Positions 17,472 through 26,245 of a stretch of DNA of 64,000 nucleotides are shown piece by piece. The stretch is from Shewanella piezotolerans WP3. Lineage in GTDB: Bacteria > Pseudomonadota > Gammaproteobacteria > Enterobacterales > Shewanellaceae. The notes under the pieces were generated by a model that was not told the origin of the DNA, did no database searches, and saw only the letters and a list, made by a program, of their open reading frames with translations. The stretch's first letter is position 1. Every line of letters begins with the position of its first letter. The stretch is from assembly GCF_000014885.1 (NCBI RefSeq), contig NC_011566.1:3205501-3269500 (forward strand), given 5' to 3'. Both the position numbers and the translations under genes were made by a program.

Positions 17472-17862
17472 CAATGACATTAGTGCTCGCCCAGTTATTG
17501 AACCTATGCTATCGCTCATTAATGTGGTTTTTTTATTACTAATTTTCTTTTTAGTTGTTGGCCATATCACTACTGAGCAGCAGATTGAAATACAGATGTT
17601 AGCCTCAGAAAATCAACATAAGTCGCTCAGCGAACCCAGTGAAGATTGGCTTTACATCAACCTTGATGGTGAGTGTTTTTACCATGATAAACCGCTAAAG
17701 ACTGTGGAATTTGGTCAAGTATTACCCGTGCAACAGACTTTATATGTCGCGGTTGATGCTTCACTGCCAATGGGTGATCTCCAGCCTATTATTGACGAGC
17801 TAGAACAGCTCGATATCGCTGATATCTCTTTGATTACTCGCTTAGAAGAAAGTCACCAATAA
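17461..17862 (+). CDS. ExbD-family protein 2
   Basis: A 133-residue second ExbD/TolR-like protein starting with GTG. Its single span reads MLSLINVVFLLLIFFLVVG: where ExbD normally has Asp (LIDVVF) this copy has Asn (LINVVF). The proton-carrying Asp seems lost, so it may be a structural partner of the first ExbD. Periplasmic domain of about 100 residues. Overlaps its upstream neighbour by 11 bases and tonB by 1 base (TAATG). Confidence 0.87.
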   Translation: MKINNDISARPVIEPMLSLINVVFLLLIFFLVVGHITTEQQIEIQMLASENQHKSLSEPSEDWLYINLDGECFYHDKPLKTVEFGQVLPVQQTLYVAVDASLPMGDLQPIIDELEQLDIADISLITRLEESHQ

Positions 17863-18635
17863 TGAAAAACTGTCAAACAACAATCGCAGCAGTAGTCTTA
17901 GCATTAATCATTCACCTATTGGTGTATGTGCAATTAGTTTGCCCACCTAGTGTTACCTATGCCGTTAATCAACCTGCCGCCTATTCTGTGGCAAGAATAT
18001 CTTTCAATCAGCAGCCCACGTCTATTGATAGTCAACCAACTCAGCAAGTAAGTAAAACAGCAGTAATAACACCAGCAATCGATGCGCAAGCAATTAAAAA
18101 ACAACCATCTAACGACACTATAAAAAAAACACTGAAAGATAAACCGACTAACTCAGTCGAAAATAAAACAAAGCAAGTCACTATAAAATCGGCGGCAGTA
18201 GCAACGCCAATTGAGCGGTCAGCAACGATGCAAACCGCTGCTCGATCTACGGAGACTCAAGCAAAAAAGGTAGCAAAAGCCGTCGCCTCTCATGCCTATA
18301 ATACTCAAGCACATAGGGTTGACCCTATTGAACACAAAACAAATCAATATATAAACTTTGTTAGAAGCGAAATACTCAAACGTAAACACTACCCTAAACA
18401 GGCAAAAATCAGACGCCACCAAGGCAATATTACCGTGGCTTTCACATTGACTGCAGACGGAGATATTGAAAATATAGAGCTACTGAAAAAGTCACCCAGC
18501 AAATATCTCAATAAAAGCGTCCGAAAGTTACTCAGTCGCCTGCGCCTACCTGCTGCAGAAGTGCAAATTAGGCCCGCCTTTCCCAAACAAATCACTGTGA
18601 CACTTGAGTTTTCATTAGAGACATTGAGTAGTTAA
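17862..18635 (+). CDS. tonB: TonB family energy transducer
   Basis: A 257-residue protein: short cytoplasmic N-terminus, one membrane anchor (about 8-28), a Lys/Thr/Ala/Gln-rich periplasmic linker rather than a Pro-rich one, and a TonB C-terminal domain (about 165-257) with YPKQAKIRRHQGNITVAFTL and FPKQITVTLEFS. It completes an exbB-exbD-exbD-tonB operon probably serving the receptor encoded upstream. Confidence 0.88.
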   Translation: MKNCQTTIAAVVLALIIHLLVYVQLVCPPSVTYAVNQPAAYSVARISFNQQPTSIDSQPTQQVSKTAVITPAIDAQAIKKQPSNDTIKKTLKDKPTNSVENKTKQVTIKSAAVATPIERSATMQTAARSTETQAKKVAKAVASHAYNTQAHRVDPIEHKTNQYINFVRSEILKRKHYPKQAKIRRHQGNITVAFTLTADGDIENIELLKKSPSKYLNKSVRKLLSRLRLPAAEVQIRPAFPKQITVTLEFSLETLSS

Positions 18636-18702
18636 AGCAAAATCAATCTTAAACGGCCCACACTGAACTTCTGCCTAAATCTGCCATTTCAGACCTGTTA
18701 TT

Positions 18703-18719
18703 TTGACATTCCATTCACA
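18703..18719 (+). promoter_or_regulatory. Candidate response-regulator direct-repeat operator (copy 2)
   Basis: TTGACATTCCATTCACA matches the element at 14329 in 15 of 17 positions, in the same orientation. It ends 91 bases before the adaptor ATG at 18811, close to the distance seen for the regulator gene. Confidence 0.55.
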
Positions 18720-18810
18720 CCAACTTAGTTAGTTTACCTGTTATTGGATAATGAGATATATCGAACTCATTGCGTCTGTAAAAATAATAGCGATTAACCT
18801 AGGTAGCAAA

Positions 18811-19980
18811 ATGACAACCAAAAACAATAGCAAAAAAAATCAACAACTCGCTTCCCAAGTGATAGTTAAAAAGTATCTCCCTCTCTTGGTGGTTACCTTT
18901 GCCGTCATTGTCGCCTATGTTTTGCAAATCACCTCTCCTGTAGCAGCTGTGAAGCCAGAGAGCGCCCCCATCATTAATGTCAATGTCATTGATATAAAAC
19001 AGCAGCAATTTACCCCCAGCTATGCAGCTTACGGAACGATTATAGCGAAAAACACCCTCAATTTAACCGCTCAAGTTGAAGGCCTACTCACTCATCTTTC
19101 GCACAATGTTATTACAGGTGGCGTTGTTAACATTGGTGAGAGTGTATTCCAACAAGATAAATCAGACTTATCCGCAAAGTTTGCACAACGACAAGCAGAA
19201 GTCGCAATTGCCAGTGCGCAACTATCTTTAGAGCTAGGACAACAACGTATCGCTGAGAAAGACTATAAAATGATGCAAAAGGACTTTGATGAAAATGAAT
19301 GGCAACTGGACTTAGAGCTTCTGCTTAGAAAACCACAACTCGCCCAAGCTAAAGCCCAGCTCAGTATCGCGAAAAATGCACTAACGATTGCAGAGCGGGA
19401 TCTAAAGCGCAGTCAGTGGCACAGCGATAAGCGTTACTTTGTTCAATCTAAAAGTGTCTCTTCTGGTGACTACCTAGCCAAAGGTGATGAAATTGCTAAG
19501 TTAGTCGATATCAGTGAGCTGAGAGTACCAATTTATTTACCTCGCGAGTTAGCAGCAAAAGTCAGTATTGGTCAAACTATTTCACTCTACCAACCTGACA
19601 CTCAACGCACAGTAAGTGCCAATATCAGCCATATTTTCCCAATGCTGGATAATCAGGTTCAACTGCAAAAAGTGTTTGCACAATATCAGCCAGCAACAAA
19701 CGATATAAACCCACTCATTATTGGCGACTTTGTCGAGGCAAAGCTATTCTTTGCCCCTATTGCCAACACATTAACCGTACCACTATCAGCCATTGATAAT
19801 AAGCATATTTGGTTAGTCACCTCAAAAAGTACACTCAAACGTGAGCCTGTAAACATTGTTTACCAAGACAAACACAATGCCGTGATCATCAACACTCTCG
19901 CCGACAGTGAACAGATCATCAGTAATAAGCTCCATGCCCCACAAGCAAACATGAGCGTTAACATTGTGGAGGTACTCTAA
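18811..19980 (+). CDS. RND efflux periplasmic adaptor (MFP/HlyD type)
   Basis: Membrane-fusion protein that links an inner-membrane RND pump to an outer-membrane channel. It has an N-terminal signal-anchor (KKYLPLLVVTFAVIVAYVLQ), a lipoyl/barrel region (AQVEGLLTHLS, later SKSVSSGDYLAKGDEIAKL), an alpha-hairpin (about residues 110-195) and a beta-barrel. The hairpin looks short. The frame is open to an ATG at 18751, but the ATG at 18811 has AGGT six bases before it and puts the anchor at the usual place, so it is preferred. The stop codon overlaps the pump start (TAATG). Confidence 0.87.
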   Translation: MTTKNNSKKNQQLASQVIVKKYLPLLVVTFAVIVAYVLQITSPVAAVKPESAPIINVNVIDIKQQQFTPSYAAYGTIIAKNTLNLTAQVEGLLTHLSHNVITGGVVNIGESVFQQDKSDLSAKFAQRQAEVAIASAQLSLELGQQRIAEKDYKMMQKDFDENEWQLDLELLLRKPQLAQAKAQLSIAKNALTIAERDLKRSQWHSDKRYFVQSKSVSSGDYLAKGDEIAKLVDISELRVPIYLPRELAAKVSIGQTISLYQPDTQRTVSANISHIFPMLDNQVQLQKVFAQYQPATNDINPLIIGDFVEAKLFFAPIANTLTVPLSAIDNKHIWLVTSKSTLKREPVNIVYQDKHNAVIINTLADSEQIISNKLHAPQANMSVNIVEVL

Positions 19981-22900
19981 TGAGTCACCCTTCCCTCACC
20001 GAACAAGCCCTGGGTCCAAAAATGTCATCTTCACTTATCAATCGACTCATCTGCTGGATGATCGATAATCCCGTCGCAGTTAATTTGCTTACAGTGGCAA
20101 TACTCATATTAGGGATCTACAGCTTTGGCGATATAAGACAAGAAACATCGCCTTCATTTAAAGTAGATGAAATAGAAATTACAGCCAGCTTTCCAGGAGC
20201 GACACCACGAGAAATCGAACAAGGTATAGTGCTGCCCATCGAGCACAGCCTCAGAGAAAACGTCCAGATTGATCGACTCTCTGCGAGCGCCATGGAGGGA
20301 GGAGCAAGAGTGGTACTCACACTGAACGATGGCGTCGATGCTAACAGTGTTATAGCTGATGTTAAAAATGATCTTGATGCCATCAACAGCTTTCCAGCCA
20401 GCATGGAGCCATTACAAATCTCTTTGGTTGAAGAGCTCGATTCCCTAATTGAGTTTGGCATTTATGGCAACCTTACTGAGACCGAATTACGTAGCCAGGG
20501 AAGTACACTTAAAGATGCCTTGTTAGCCCAGTTCGATATAGCAAAAATCGCAATCGTCGGTGTCAGAGAACCAGAAATCATTATTGAGATCACCCAAGAT
20601 AAGCTATACCAGTATCAGCTAACGTTAGCCGACATCACCCAAAAAATTGCCACTGAAGTTAATGATATCTCCGCTGGTAATATCAGCACCGATGCCGGCG
20701 ATGTACTCATTCGTACGCTGGGAAGGAAAGATCAAGTTAGCCAATTTAAGCAGATAGCTATTAAAGCCCAAGCTGATGGAGCTGAGATAAAACTGGGGCA
20801 AATTGCCGATGTTAGCTTTAGCTATTCTCAGCAAGAAGCACCGTTCTTAATTAATGGTAAACAAGGCGTTATGCTGGTTATTTACCAAAGTAAAAATGCC
20901 AAGCCTATTGAGCTGAGTGGTGCAATACAAAATTTTGTTAGTCAGTATCAACAAACCCTTTCTGCAAATACGAAAATCACTGTACTCGATGACCAAGCGC
21001 ATTCATTTCAAACTCGTATTGATCTGTTATTAGATAATGGCTTAATAGGGATGATTTTAGTCATCATTGCATTGTCGTTATTTTTAGATATGCGCTTGGC
21101 TTTTTGGGTCTGTATGGGCGTACCGATAGCCATAATTGGTTCTCTGGCGTTCATGCCTGCCTTAAATATTCCACTAAATATGGTCACGCTTTTTGCGTTC
21201 ATTATCACACTTGGGATTTTGGTTGATGATGCGGTGATTGTTGCAGAGAATATTTATCAAAAAGTCCAACAAGGCTGCGACATCGACATTGCATTAAAAC
21301 AAGGCGCTTCAGAGATGAGCGTCCCGGTATGTTTCTCCGTTGTCACTAATATCATTGCCTTCGTGCCATTACTATTTGTCCCCGGAGAGCTTGGTGTAAT
21401 GTACAAACCGATGACATTGCTAATCTTTGCAATTTTCATCGTCTCTCTCATTGAAGCCTTATTAATATTGCCTCATCACTTAAAGCAACTTAATAAACCG
21501 CAAAAGCACAACTATCTCAATAAAATACAACAAAAGAGTTTCACAGCATTCGAAACGCTAAGGGATATTCATTTCAGTAAAGTATTGGGTTACGCGTTAC
21601 GTCAGCCGTTAACCATTTTGGCTGTTTTTATCTCAATCACTTTAGTGACCTTTAGTTGGGTTAATTCTGGCCGAGTTGATGCAGGTTTTGTCCCAAAGGT
21701 TGAATCACAGCGTATTGATGCCGAAGTTGAGTTTCCAGCGGGTTCAGCTCTGATTGACAAGAAAAATACCATGGCGCTTATACAAGCAGCTGGAATACGT
21801 GCTTTTGCACGCTTAAATGCCCCAGACAGCTATAAACATATCATGGTCGGCATTAGAGCAAACTCCGCATCAACGACTTTTCAGATTGTTGAAGATAGCA
21901 AACGTAACTATACCGCAAGAGAGTTAGTAGATATTTGGCGCAGCGAGATTGGTGAGTTGGCCGGTGTAAAGTCACTATTCTTTGATTTTGAAGTGGGCCC
22001 TGGCGGTGGAAAAGAGCTTTCAATAGAATTGGGCGCCAGCGACAGCGAAATATTAGAAAAAGCCAGCTTTGAGTTAATGTCACAACTGAGACATATAGAA
22101 GGCGTTACCGATATTGATAGTGGACTAATTGATGCACAACGTGAATATACTTTGAACATCAATACCCGTGGCAGCATGTTAGGCTTTGATAGCGAAAGTT
22201 TGGGGGCGTTAGTTCGCAATAGCTTTTATGGTGATGAAGTTAAACGACAGATCCTAAACAGCGAGGAGCTAAAAATACGCGTTATGCGCCACCGTGACGA
22301 GCAGTTCAAAGCCAATCAACTCGGAGAATTACTCATCACTTCTCCAAGTGGCGAACAGGTTTTACTTAAACAAATTGCCACCATCACGCCAATTTTATCT
22401 GCAACACAAATTGACCGAGTCGATGGTATTGTACAAGTCGAAGTCAGTGGCAGTTTTATTCGTAGTATTGCCAATGTTGCGTTAATAACAGCGCAACTTT
22501 CGGACTCCATTATTCCTAACTTAATGGAAAAATATCCGACCGTTGAAATTGAATTGGGTGGCAGTGCCCGTACTGAGCGCAAAGTCAATAACCAATTGAT
22601 GACAGGAATACTGCTCGCTTTATTTATCGTATTCTCTTTTCTTGCTATCTACTTCAAAAACGTGATTGATGCAGTTTTAATTCTTAGCGTGATCCCGCTG
22701 TGCTTAGCCGCTGCGATGCTTGGACATATTATTCTAGGGCAAACTTTTAGTGTGATGAGTCTGTTCGGGATGATAGCTTTGTCAGGCTTAGTGCTGAATG
22801 GCTCATTTGTGCTCTTACTCGAAATAAAGCAGCACATACGCCAAGGTCTTGATATTGAAACCGCAATAATCAAAAGCAGCCTAGGCCGCTTTAGACCCGT

Positions 22901-23141
22901 AGTTATTACTGCAATGACCACGACTCTTGGTTTAGCCCCTATGTTATTTGAAACATCAACTCAAGCACTATATTTAATTCCAATGGTGATCAGCTTAAGC
23001 TTCGGAACCTTCTTCTCAATGGCGACAATTTTAATTTTTGCACCTGCCGTCTTTTTACTGAGTGAACGTTGGCATCAAAGACAGACTCCTGAACAGTCAA
23101 AAGCGCAGCAACTCGAACTTGGAGGTAACTTAGCGCGATAA
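19980..23141 (+). CDS. RND efflux permease (AcrB-like, HAE type)
   Basis: A 1053-residue proton-driven trimeric pump. It has two homologous halves with 12 spans, the PGATPREIEQG porter motif near the N-terminus, and TM4 with ILVDDAVIVAENI carrying the two adjacent Asp of the proton relay found in hydrophobe/amphiphile exporters, unlike the metal-type DFG...DGA motif. The C-terminal half has GLVLNGSFVLLLEI and RFRPVVITAMTTTLGLAPM. No outer-membrane channel gene follows, so it presumably uses a TolC encoded elsewhere. Substrate unknown; the genomic neighbours suggest siderophore, heme or other iron-related compounds. Confidence 0.9.
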   Translation: MSHPSLTEQALGPKMSSSLINRLICWMIDNPVAVNLLTVAILILGIYSFGDIRQETSPSFKVDEIEITASFPGATPREIEQGIVLPIEHSLRENVQIDRLSASAMEGGARVVLTLNDGVDANSVIADVKNDLDAINSFPASMEPLQISLVEELDSLIEFGIYGNLTETELRSQGSTLKDALLAQFDIAKIAIVGVREPEIIIEITQDKLYQYQLTLADITQKIATEVNDISAGNISTDAGDVLIRTLGRKDQVSQFKQIAIKAQADGAEIKLGQIADVSFSYSQQEAPFLINGKQGVMLVIYQSKNAKPIELSGAIQNFVSQYQQTLSANTKITVLDDQAHSFQTRIDLLLDNGLIGMILVIIALSLFLDMRLAFWVCMGVPIAIIGSLAFMPALNIPLNMVTLFAFIITLGILVDDAVIVAENIYQKVQQGCDIDIALKQGASEMSVPVCFSVVTNIIAFVPLLFVPGELGVMYKPMTLLIFAIFIVSLIEALLILPHHLKQLNKPQKHNYLNKIQQKSFTAFETLRDIHFSKVLGYALRQPLTILAVFISITLVTFSWVNSGRVDAGFVPKVESQRIDAEVEFPAGSALIDKKNTMALIQAAGIRAFARLNAPDSYKHIMVGIRANSASTTFQIVEDSKRNYTARELVDIWRSEIGELAGVKSLFFDFEVGPGGGKELSIELGASDSEILEKASFELMSQLRHIEGVTDIDSGLIDAQREYTLNINTRGSMLGFDSESLGALVRNSFYGDEVKRQILNSEELKIRVMRHRDEQFKANQLGELLITSPSGEQVLLKQIATITPILSATQIDRVDGIVQVEVSGSFIRSIANVALITAQLSDSIIPNLMEKYPTVEIELGGSARTERKVNNQLMTGILLALFIVFSFLAIYFKNVIDAVLILSVIPLCLAAAMLGHIILGQTFSVMSLFGMIALSGLVLNGSFVLLLEIKQHIRQGLDIETAIIKSSLGRFRPVVITAMTTTLGLAPMLFETSTQALYLIPMVISLSFGTFFSMATILIFAPAVFLLSERWHQRQTPEQSKAQQLELGGNLAR

Positions 23142-23178
23142 AAGGGGCAGCTAAAAGATTATAAATGACCTGTAAAAC

Positions 23179-23232
23179 CTGAGATGAAGTACTTTTGCTT
23201 GAAGTACTTGCAACTAAAGTACTCCATCTCAG
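23179..23232. repeat. Long inverted repeat after the RND pump
   Basis: A 17-bp stem with one mismatch (CTGAGATG-A-AGTACTTT against AAAGTACT-C-CATCTCAG) encloses a 20-base loop that itself contains GAAGTACTT. It lies between convergent genes and probably acts as a bidirectional transcript end, although no long T-run follows. Confidence 0.6.
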
Positions 23233-23254
23233 TGTTAATCAATCAACACAACCA

Positions 23255-23653
23255 CTAAGGCGCACTTAAAAGGTCTGGCTTGGCTGAATTAGCGCCACCG
23301 AGTCTTACACCTTGGTATACGTACCAAGCTCTAAATGACGACATGCCATCTTGTAAACAAACCTCTTTAAGAATTTCATCAGCGCGTTTTCTCGCCGATT
23401 GCGGTAAAACCTCCTCCCGCATAAGCTGATACAAGGCATCATGTATTAATGAGCCCTGCATAAAGTTTTTACTGTCAATTGCAGGGCTGCTCGGGCCATC
23501 CCAGGCATAACCAGGCTTTATAACCAAGCGCCCACCGGCGCTGATCTCAAGAAAGGAGTTGGCAATGGGTGCCTTAACAGATAACCCAGTGTCGTAGACT
23601 AACTCTGAATGTAGATTGTATTTGTAACTCCTACGTTGCTTATATTTAATCAA
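23255..23653 (-). CDS. DUF1353 family protein
   Basis: A 132-residue protein with the DUF1353 pattern: VIKPGYAWDGPSSPAID and GSLIHDALYQLMRE with a conserved His/Asp. Members occur in phages and in bacterial chromosomes; the motif suggests a small hydrolase- or metal-binding fold, but the function is unknown. No other phage gene is nearby. It is followed by the inverted repeat at 23179-23232. Confidence 0.75.
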   Translation of the reverse strand: MIKYKQRRSYKYNLHSELVYDTGLSVKAPIANSFLEISAGGRLVIKPGYAWDGPSSPAIDSKNFMQGSLIHDALYQLMREEVLPQSARKRADEILKEVCLQDGMSSFRAWYVYQGVRLGGANSAKPDLLSAP

Positions 23654-23794
23654 AGCGACTCCTAAGTATTCTGCTTTGCCATTGATGATTTTTGTTGAAA
23701 AAAGCGATAAAACAGCTAAATAATAATGCAGCTAACATACTGAAATAAAGCCAACATATACATAAATAAACAAAACAACAGGATGGTAAGCAAG

Positions 23795-24688
23795 CTAAAT
23801 GGGATCTCTTACCCGCAGGAAACTTGCAAATCGAGGCGTGCCTTTTTGTGTTTCACCATAATACTTAAATGTAATCGTGCTACCCACTTTTGGCGGGTTA
23901 CGGCGATCTTCATCACTAAAGCCGCTGCCAATGCTAAATTGTTTGCCCTGCTTAGTTTCCACCAACAAAGCCCCCATCATACCGATGTATTTCCCCTTGC
24001 CCTCTTTATGAGCCAGTACTCTAGCTTCTGCGTCATAGAAGGGTTTTAACTTTACAATATCGCCGGTGCGACCAACCTGATAAAGCGCAGTTTTTCTATG
24101 TAACATCAAGCCTTCACCATTATTTTCAATAATATCAGAGAGTCGACGATCTAACGTTAATTTATCTCTAACTGAAAACTGCGGGATAACCTCAATATGA
24201 GTACTAATATCAGACAGCTCAGCAAGCGCCTTTTGATACCTTTTTGCAAAATGAGATGTTTCCCCAGGCAAGTCAAACACCATAAATCTAACCTGCTGCC
24301 ATTGCGCCTTGGTGGCATGAGTCTTTCGAATAATCGCAGACACCTGCTCAAACTGATTACGACCTATCCATAACTCACCATCAACTGGATAATCGGGAAA
24401 CCCTTTAGTAAACCAATCAGGCAGGTTAATCTTTCGCCCCGATCGAGATCGCATGCTACTACCATCCCAATAACCTCTTACACCATCAAGTTTTTCACTC
24501 ACTAAAAAGTCATCTAACTGAACCGTACTCTCAGCTATAAATTCAGTAGCAAGTTGCAAGGGTGGCTTTGATATTTCACTCGCTTTTAAATTCGCGGATA
24601 TAGAAATAAAGCTAATGAACAGTAGAAATTGCCAATTCAAAAACCGTAACAGCTTTCTATTTGAACTTCGCTTTCTAACTTTTGTCAT
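23795..24688 (-). CDS. Exported ATP-dependent DNA ligase (LigE type)
   Basis: Seals DNA nicks using ATP. The nucleotidyltransferase domain has motif I VSEKLDGVRGYWDG (Lys nucleophile), motif III VFDLPG, motif IV ENNGEGLMLHR and motif V VKLKPF, followed by a short OB domain ending TFKYYGETQKGTPRFASFL. This is the minimal two-domain form. The N-terminus (NWQFLLFISFISISANLKASE) is a signal peptide, as in LigE ligases predicted to work in the periplasm. The ATG at 24688 is chosen for its GGAG 8 bases upstream and because it begins the signal peptide; the frame stays open to 24826. Confidence 0.85.
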   Translation of the reverse strand: MTKVRKRSSNRKLLRFLNWQFLLFISFISISANLKASEISKPPLQLATEFIAESTVQLDDFLVSEKLDGVRGYWDGSSMRSRSGRKINLPDWFTKGFPDYPVDGELWIGRNQFEQVSAIIRKTHATKAQWQQVRFMVFDLPGETSHFAKRYQKALAELSDISTHIEVIPQFSVRDKLTLDRRLSDIIENNGEGLMLHRKTALYQVGRTGDIVKLKPFYDAEARVLAHKEGKGKYIGMMGALLVETKQGKQFSIGSGFSDEDRRNPPKVGSTITFKYYGETQKGTPRFASFLRVRDPI

Positions 24689-24972
24689 ATATTGCTCCAA
24701 GATGGTGACGATAAATAGTAAAAGACTATTGTTCGTTTTGAAGCCTAGTTCTGTGCTTGAAGTTCGCCATCGGCTAAATGACTGACTTATTGAAATTATA
24801 CGCTTGGTCAATTGTCGTTGAGCCACTCAGTAGCGAAAGCGTGATATGTAATAAGATTGTTGTTTAACTTGCCTTCAATTGACTACATATTTAGTAATAT
24901 TACGATTATACTAGGCCGCTATTTTGGGGAAGAACCGCAGTAAAACAATAATCAATCATAAGATGGGGATAT

Positions 24973-25344
24973 ATGAAACCTGCTAACAATCACGGTATTA
25001 AACGCGTCATCAGGGCAACTGGATTTTCGATGCAAGGGCTTAAACTTGCTTGGAAACATGAAGCAGCATTCCGACAAGAACTCATTCTGGCTGCAATTAT
25101 GTTGCCTGTCGCCTTACTCGTGGACGTGACGACTGTTGAGCGTATTCTTTTAATTCTAGGGCTTTTTGTAGTCCTTATTGTTGAACTGTTAAACTCAGCG
25201 ATTGAAGCTGTAGTAGATAGAATTAGCGACGAAATCCACCCTCTCAGTGGCCAGGCGAAAGATATCGCATCGGCAGCCGTATTTATGAGTCTGTTCTTTT
25301 GTGGTTTAACATGGTTGCTTATCCTAGTACCTAAGTTTATTTAG
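24973..25344 (+). CDS. dgkA: Diacylglycerol kinase
   Basis: A 123-residue three-span inner-membrane enzyme that phosphorylates diacylglycerol to phosphatidic acid for lipid recycling. Family signatures are visible: AWKHEAAFRQEL near residue 28 and VELLNSAIEAVVDRIS near 70, with the catalytic Glu/Asn/Asp set. Normal length. It is preceded by GGGGATAT and is followed by a long gene-poor tract. Confidence 0.95.
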   Translation: MKPANNHGIKRVIRATGFSMQGLKLAWKHEAAFRQELILAAIMLPVALLVDVTTVERILLILGLFVVLIVELLNSAIEAVVDRISDEIHPLSGQAKDIASAAVFMSLFFCGLTWLLILVPKFI

Positions 25345-25550
25345 TCTAAGTTTTGCTTAAACACTCTTTCACCACTCATCTGAACTCGTCGCTTTAATTT
25401 TCATATGACGGCCAGTTCAGGTGATATTACCTAAAACAATAACATTCACCCTACTTCAAACATATATCCGTGCGACTTAAAGAAGCAGGGGGCAGTGGGA
25501 GCTTAATGGACTTTAATCACAGGTTCTTTGCTCCATGCTAAACCTAAGCA

Positions 25551-25618
25551 CCTACATCTGACCTCCAGGGATGGAGGGAATGCCTTGAGCATGTCAGGAA
25601 CATACTAGGCCATGTAGG
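25551..25618 (+). repeat. Structured dispersed repeat, copy A
   Basis: Folds on paper as a three-way junction: outer stem CCTACAT/ATGTAGG, hairpin CCTCC-agggat-GGAGG, hairpin ATGT-cagga-ACAT. Copy B at 25915 aligns along the whole length with base changes on both sides of the stems. Confidence 0.6.
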
Positions 25619-25750
25619 CGAGGCATTGATTGCCATTAATGGTCCTTGCCATAGTAAAATCAATAACACAGCGTAAATTCCATGTTTTTGCTATAAGAAA
25701 CGCCCATCAACGCAGGTTTTGTGCCGCCTACTTCGTTGTTGCACTCACTT

Positions 25751-26163
25751 ATACCAATTGCATTAAAAGTTTGACCATTCAGCGGGAATTCAAAACGCTG
25801 TAGGCAAGTAGTGGAATTTGAGCTAATAGTTATTCTCGGCTCTGGCATCCTGCTTCGCTCTCGATAATTGCTCCTGCATTATTCTACCTTCTACCATCCT
25901 TGGTCTCGTACCTCCTAAATCTGACCGCCAAGGAGGGCCGGAATGTCTTATTTTGTATGGAACAAAATAGACCATTTAGTCGTATATCCAAATCCCATAG
26001 CGAAGCATACAGCGTTTTGAAACCCGCACTACGTGAGCCCTTCAGTCTTTCCACTTCTGCTTTGCATTGGCTTAAAAGGGAATAACCATTTCTTTACCAA
26101 TGCGCTTTGAATTGAAAAGGCTGAGGGGCTCTGAATTGGTCAAATACTTAATGCAATTGGTAT
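25751..26163. mobile_element. MITE-like element, interrupted copy
   Basis: Begins ATACCAATTGCATTAA and ends with its exact complement. Its two flanks match the reverse complement of the 197-bp element at 39243-39439. Between about 25785 and 26010 it carries an extra ~220 bp whose ends are a ~20-bp inverted repeat (25782-25802 with 26008-26027) and which contains structured repeat B. There is no transposase, so any movement would need help in trans. Confidence 0.7.
25915..25979 (+). repeat. Structured dispersed repeat, copy B
   Basis: Outer stem CTAAAT/ATTTAG, short hairpin GCC/GGC, and hairpin ATTTTGT-atgga-ACAAAAT. It aligns with copy A, with a shared CTGACC...GGAATG core. Several differences from A are paired and preserve the stems. 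Confidence 0.6.
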
Positions 26164-26245
26164 TAAAAGGCAATACCATTTCTACGTCAATGCGCCTAGA
26201 ATTGAACAGGCACAATGCCTCTGAAACGAGTATCTTCAAGTAGAA
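26164..26245. repeat. Degenerate partial copy of the MITE interior
   Basis: The stretch from TAAAAGGCAATACCATTTC through GAATTGAACAGGC resembles the element interior just upstream (26065-26125) with many substitutions; it has only one recognisable end. Confidence 0.45.

Noticed and set aside
9805..18687. Shared 15-mer GCCTAAATCTGCCAT at 9805 and 18673
   Set aside because: About two 15-base matches are expected by chance in a 64-kb window, and the flanks differ, so it was not treated as a repeat or operator.
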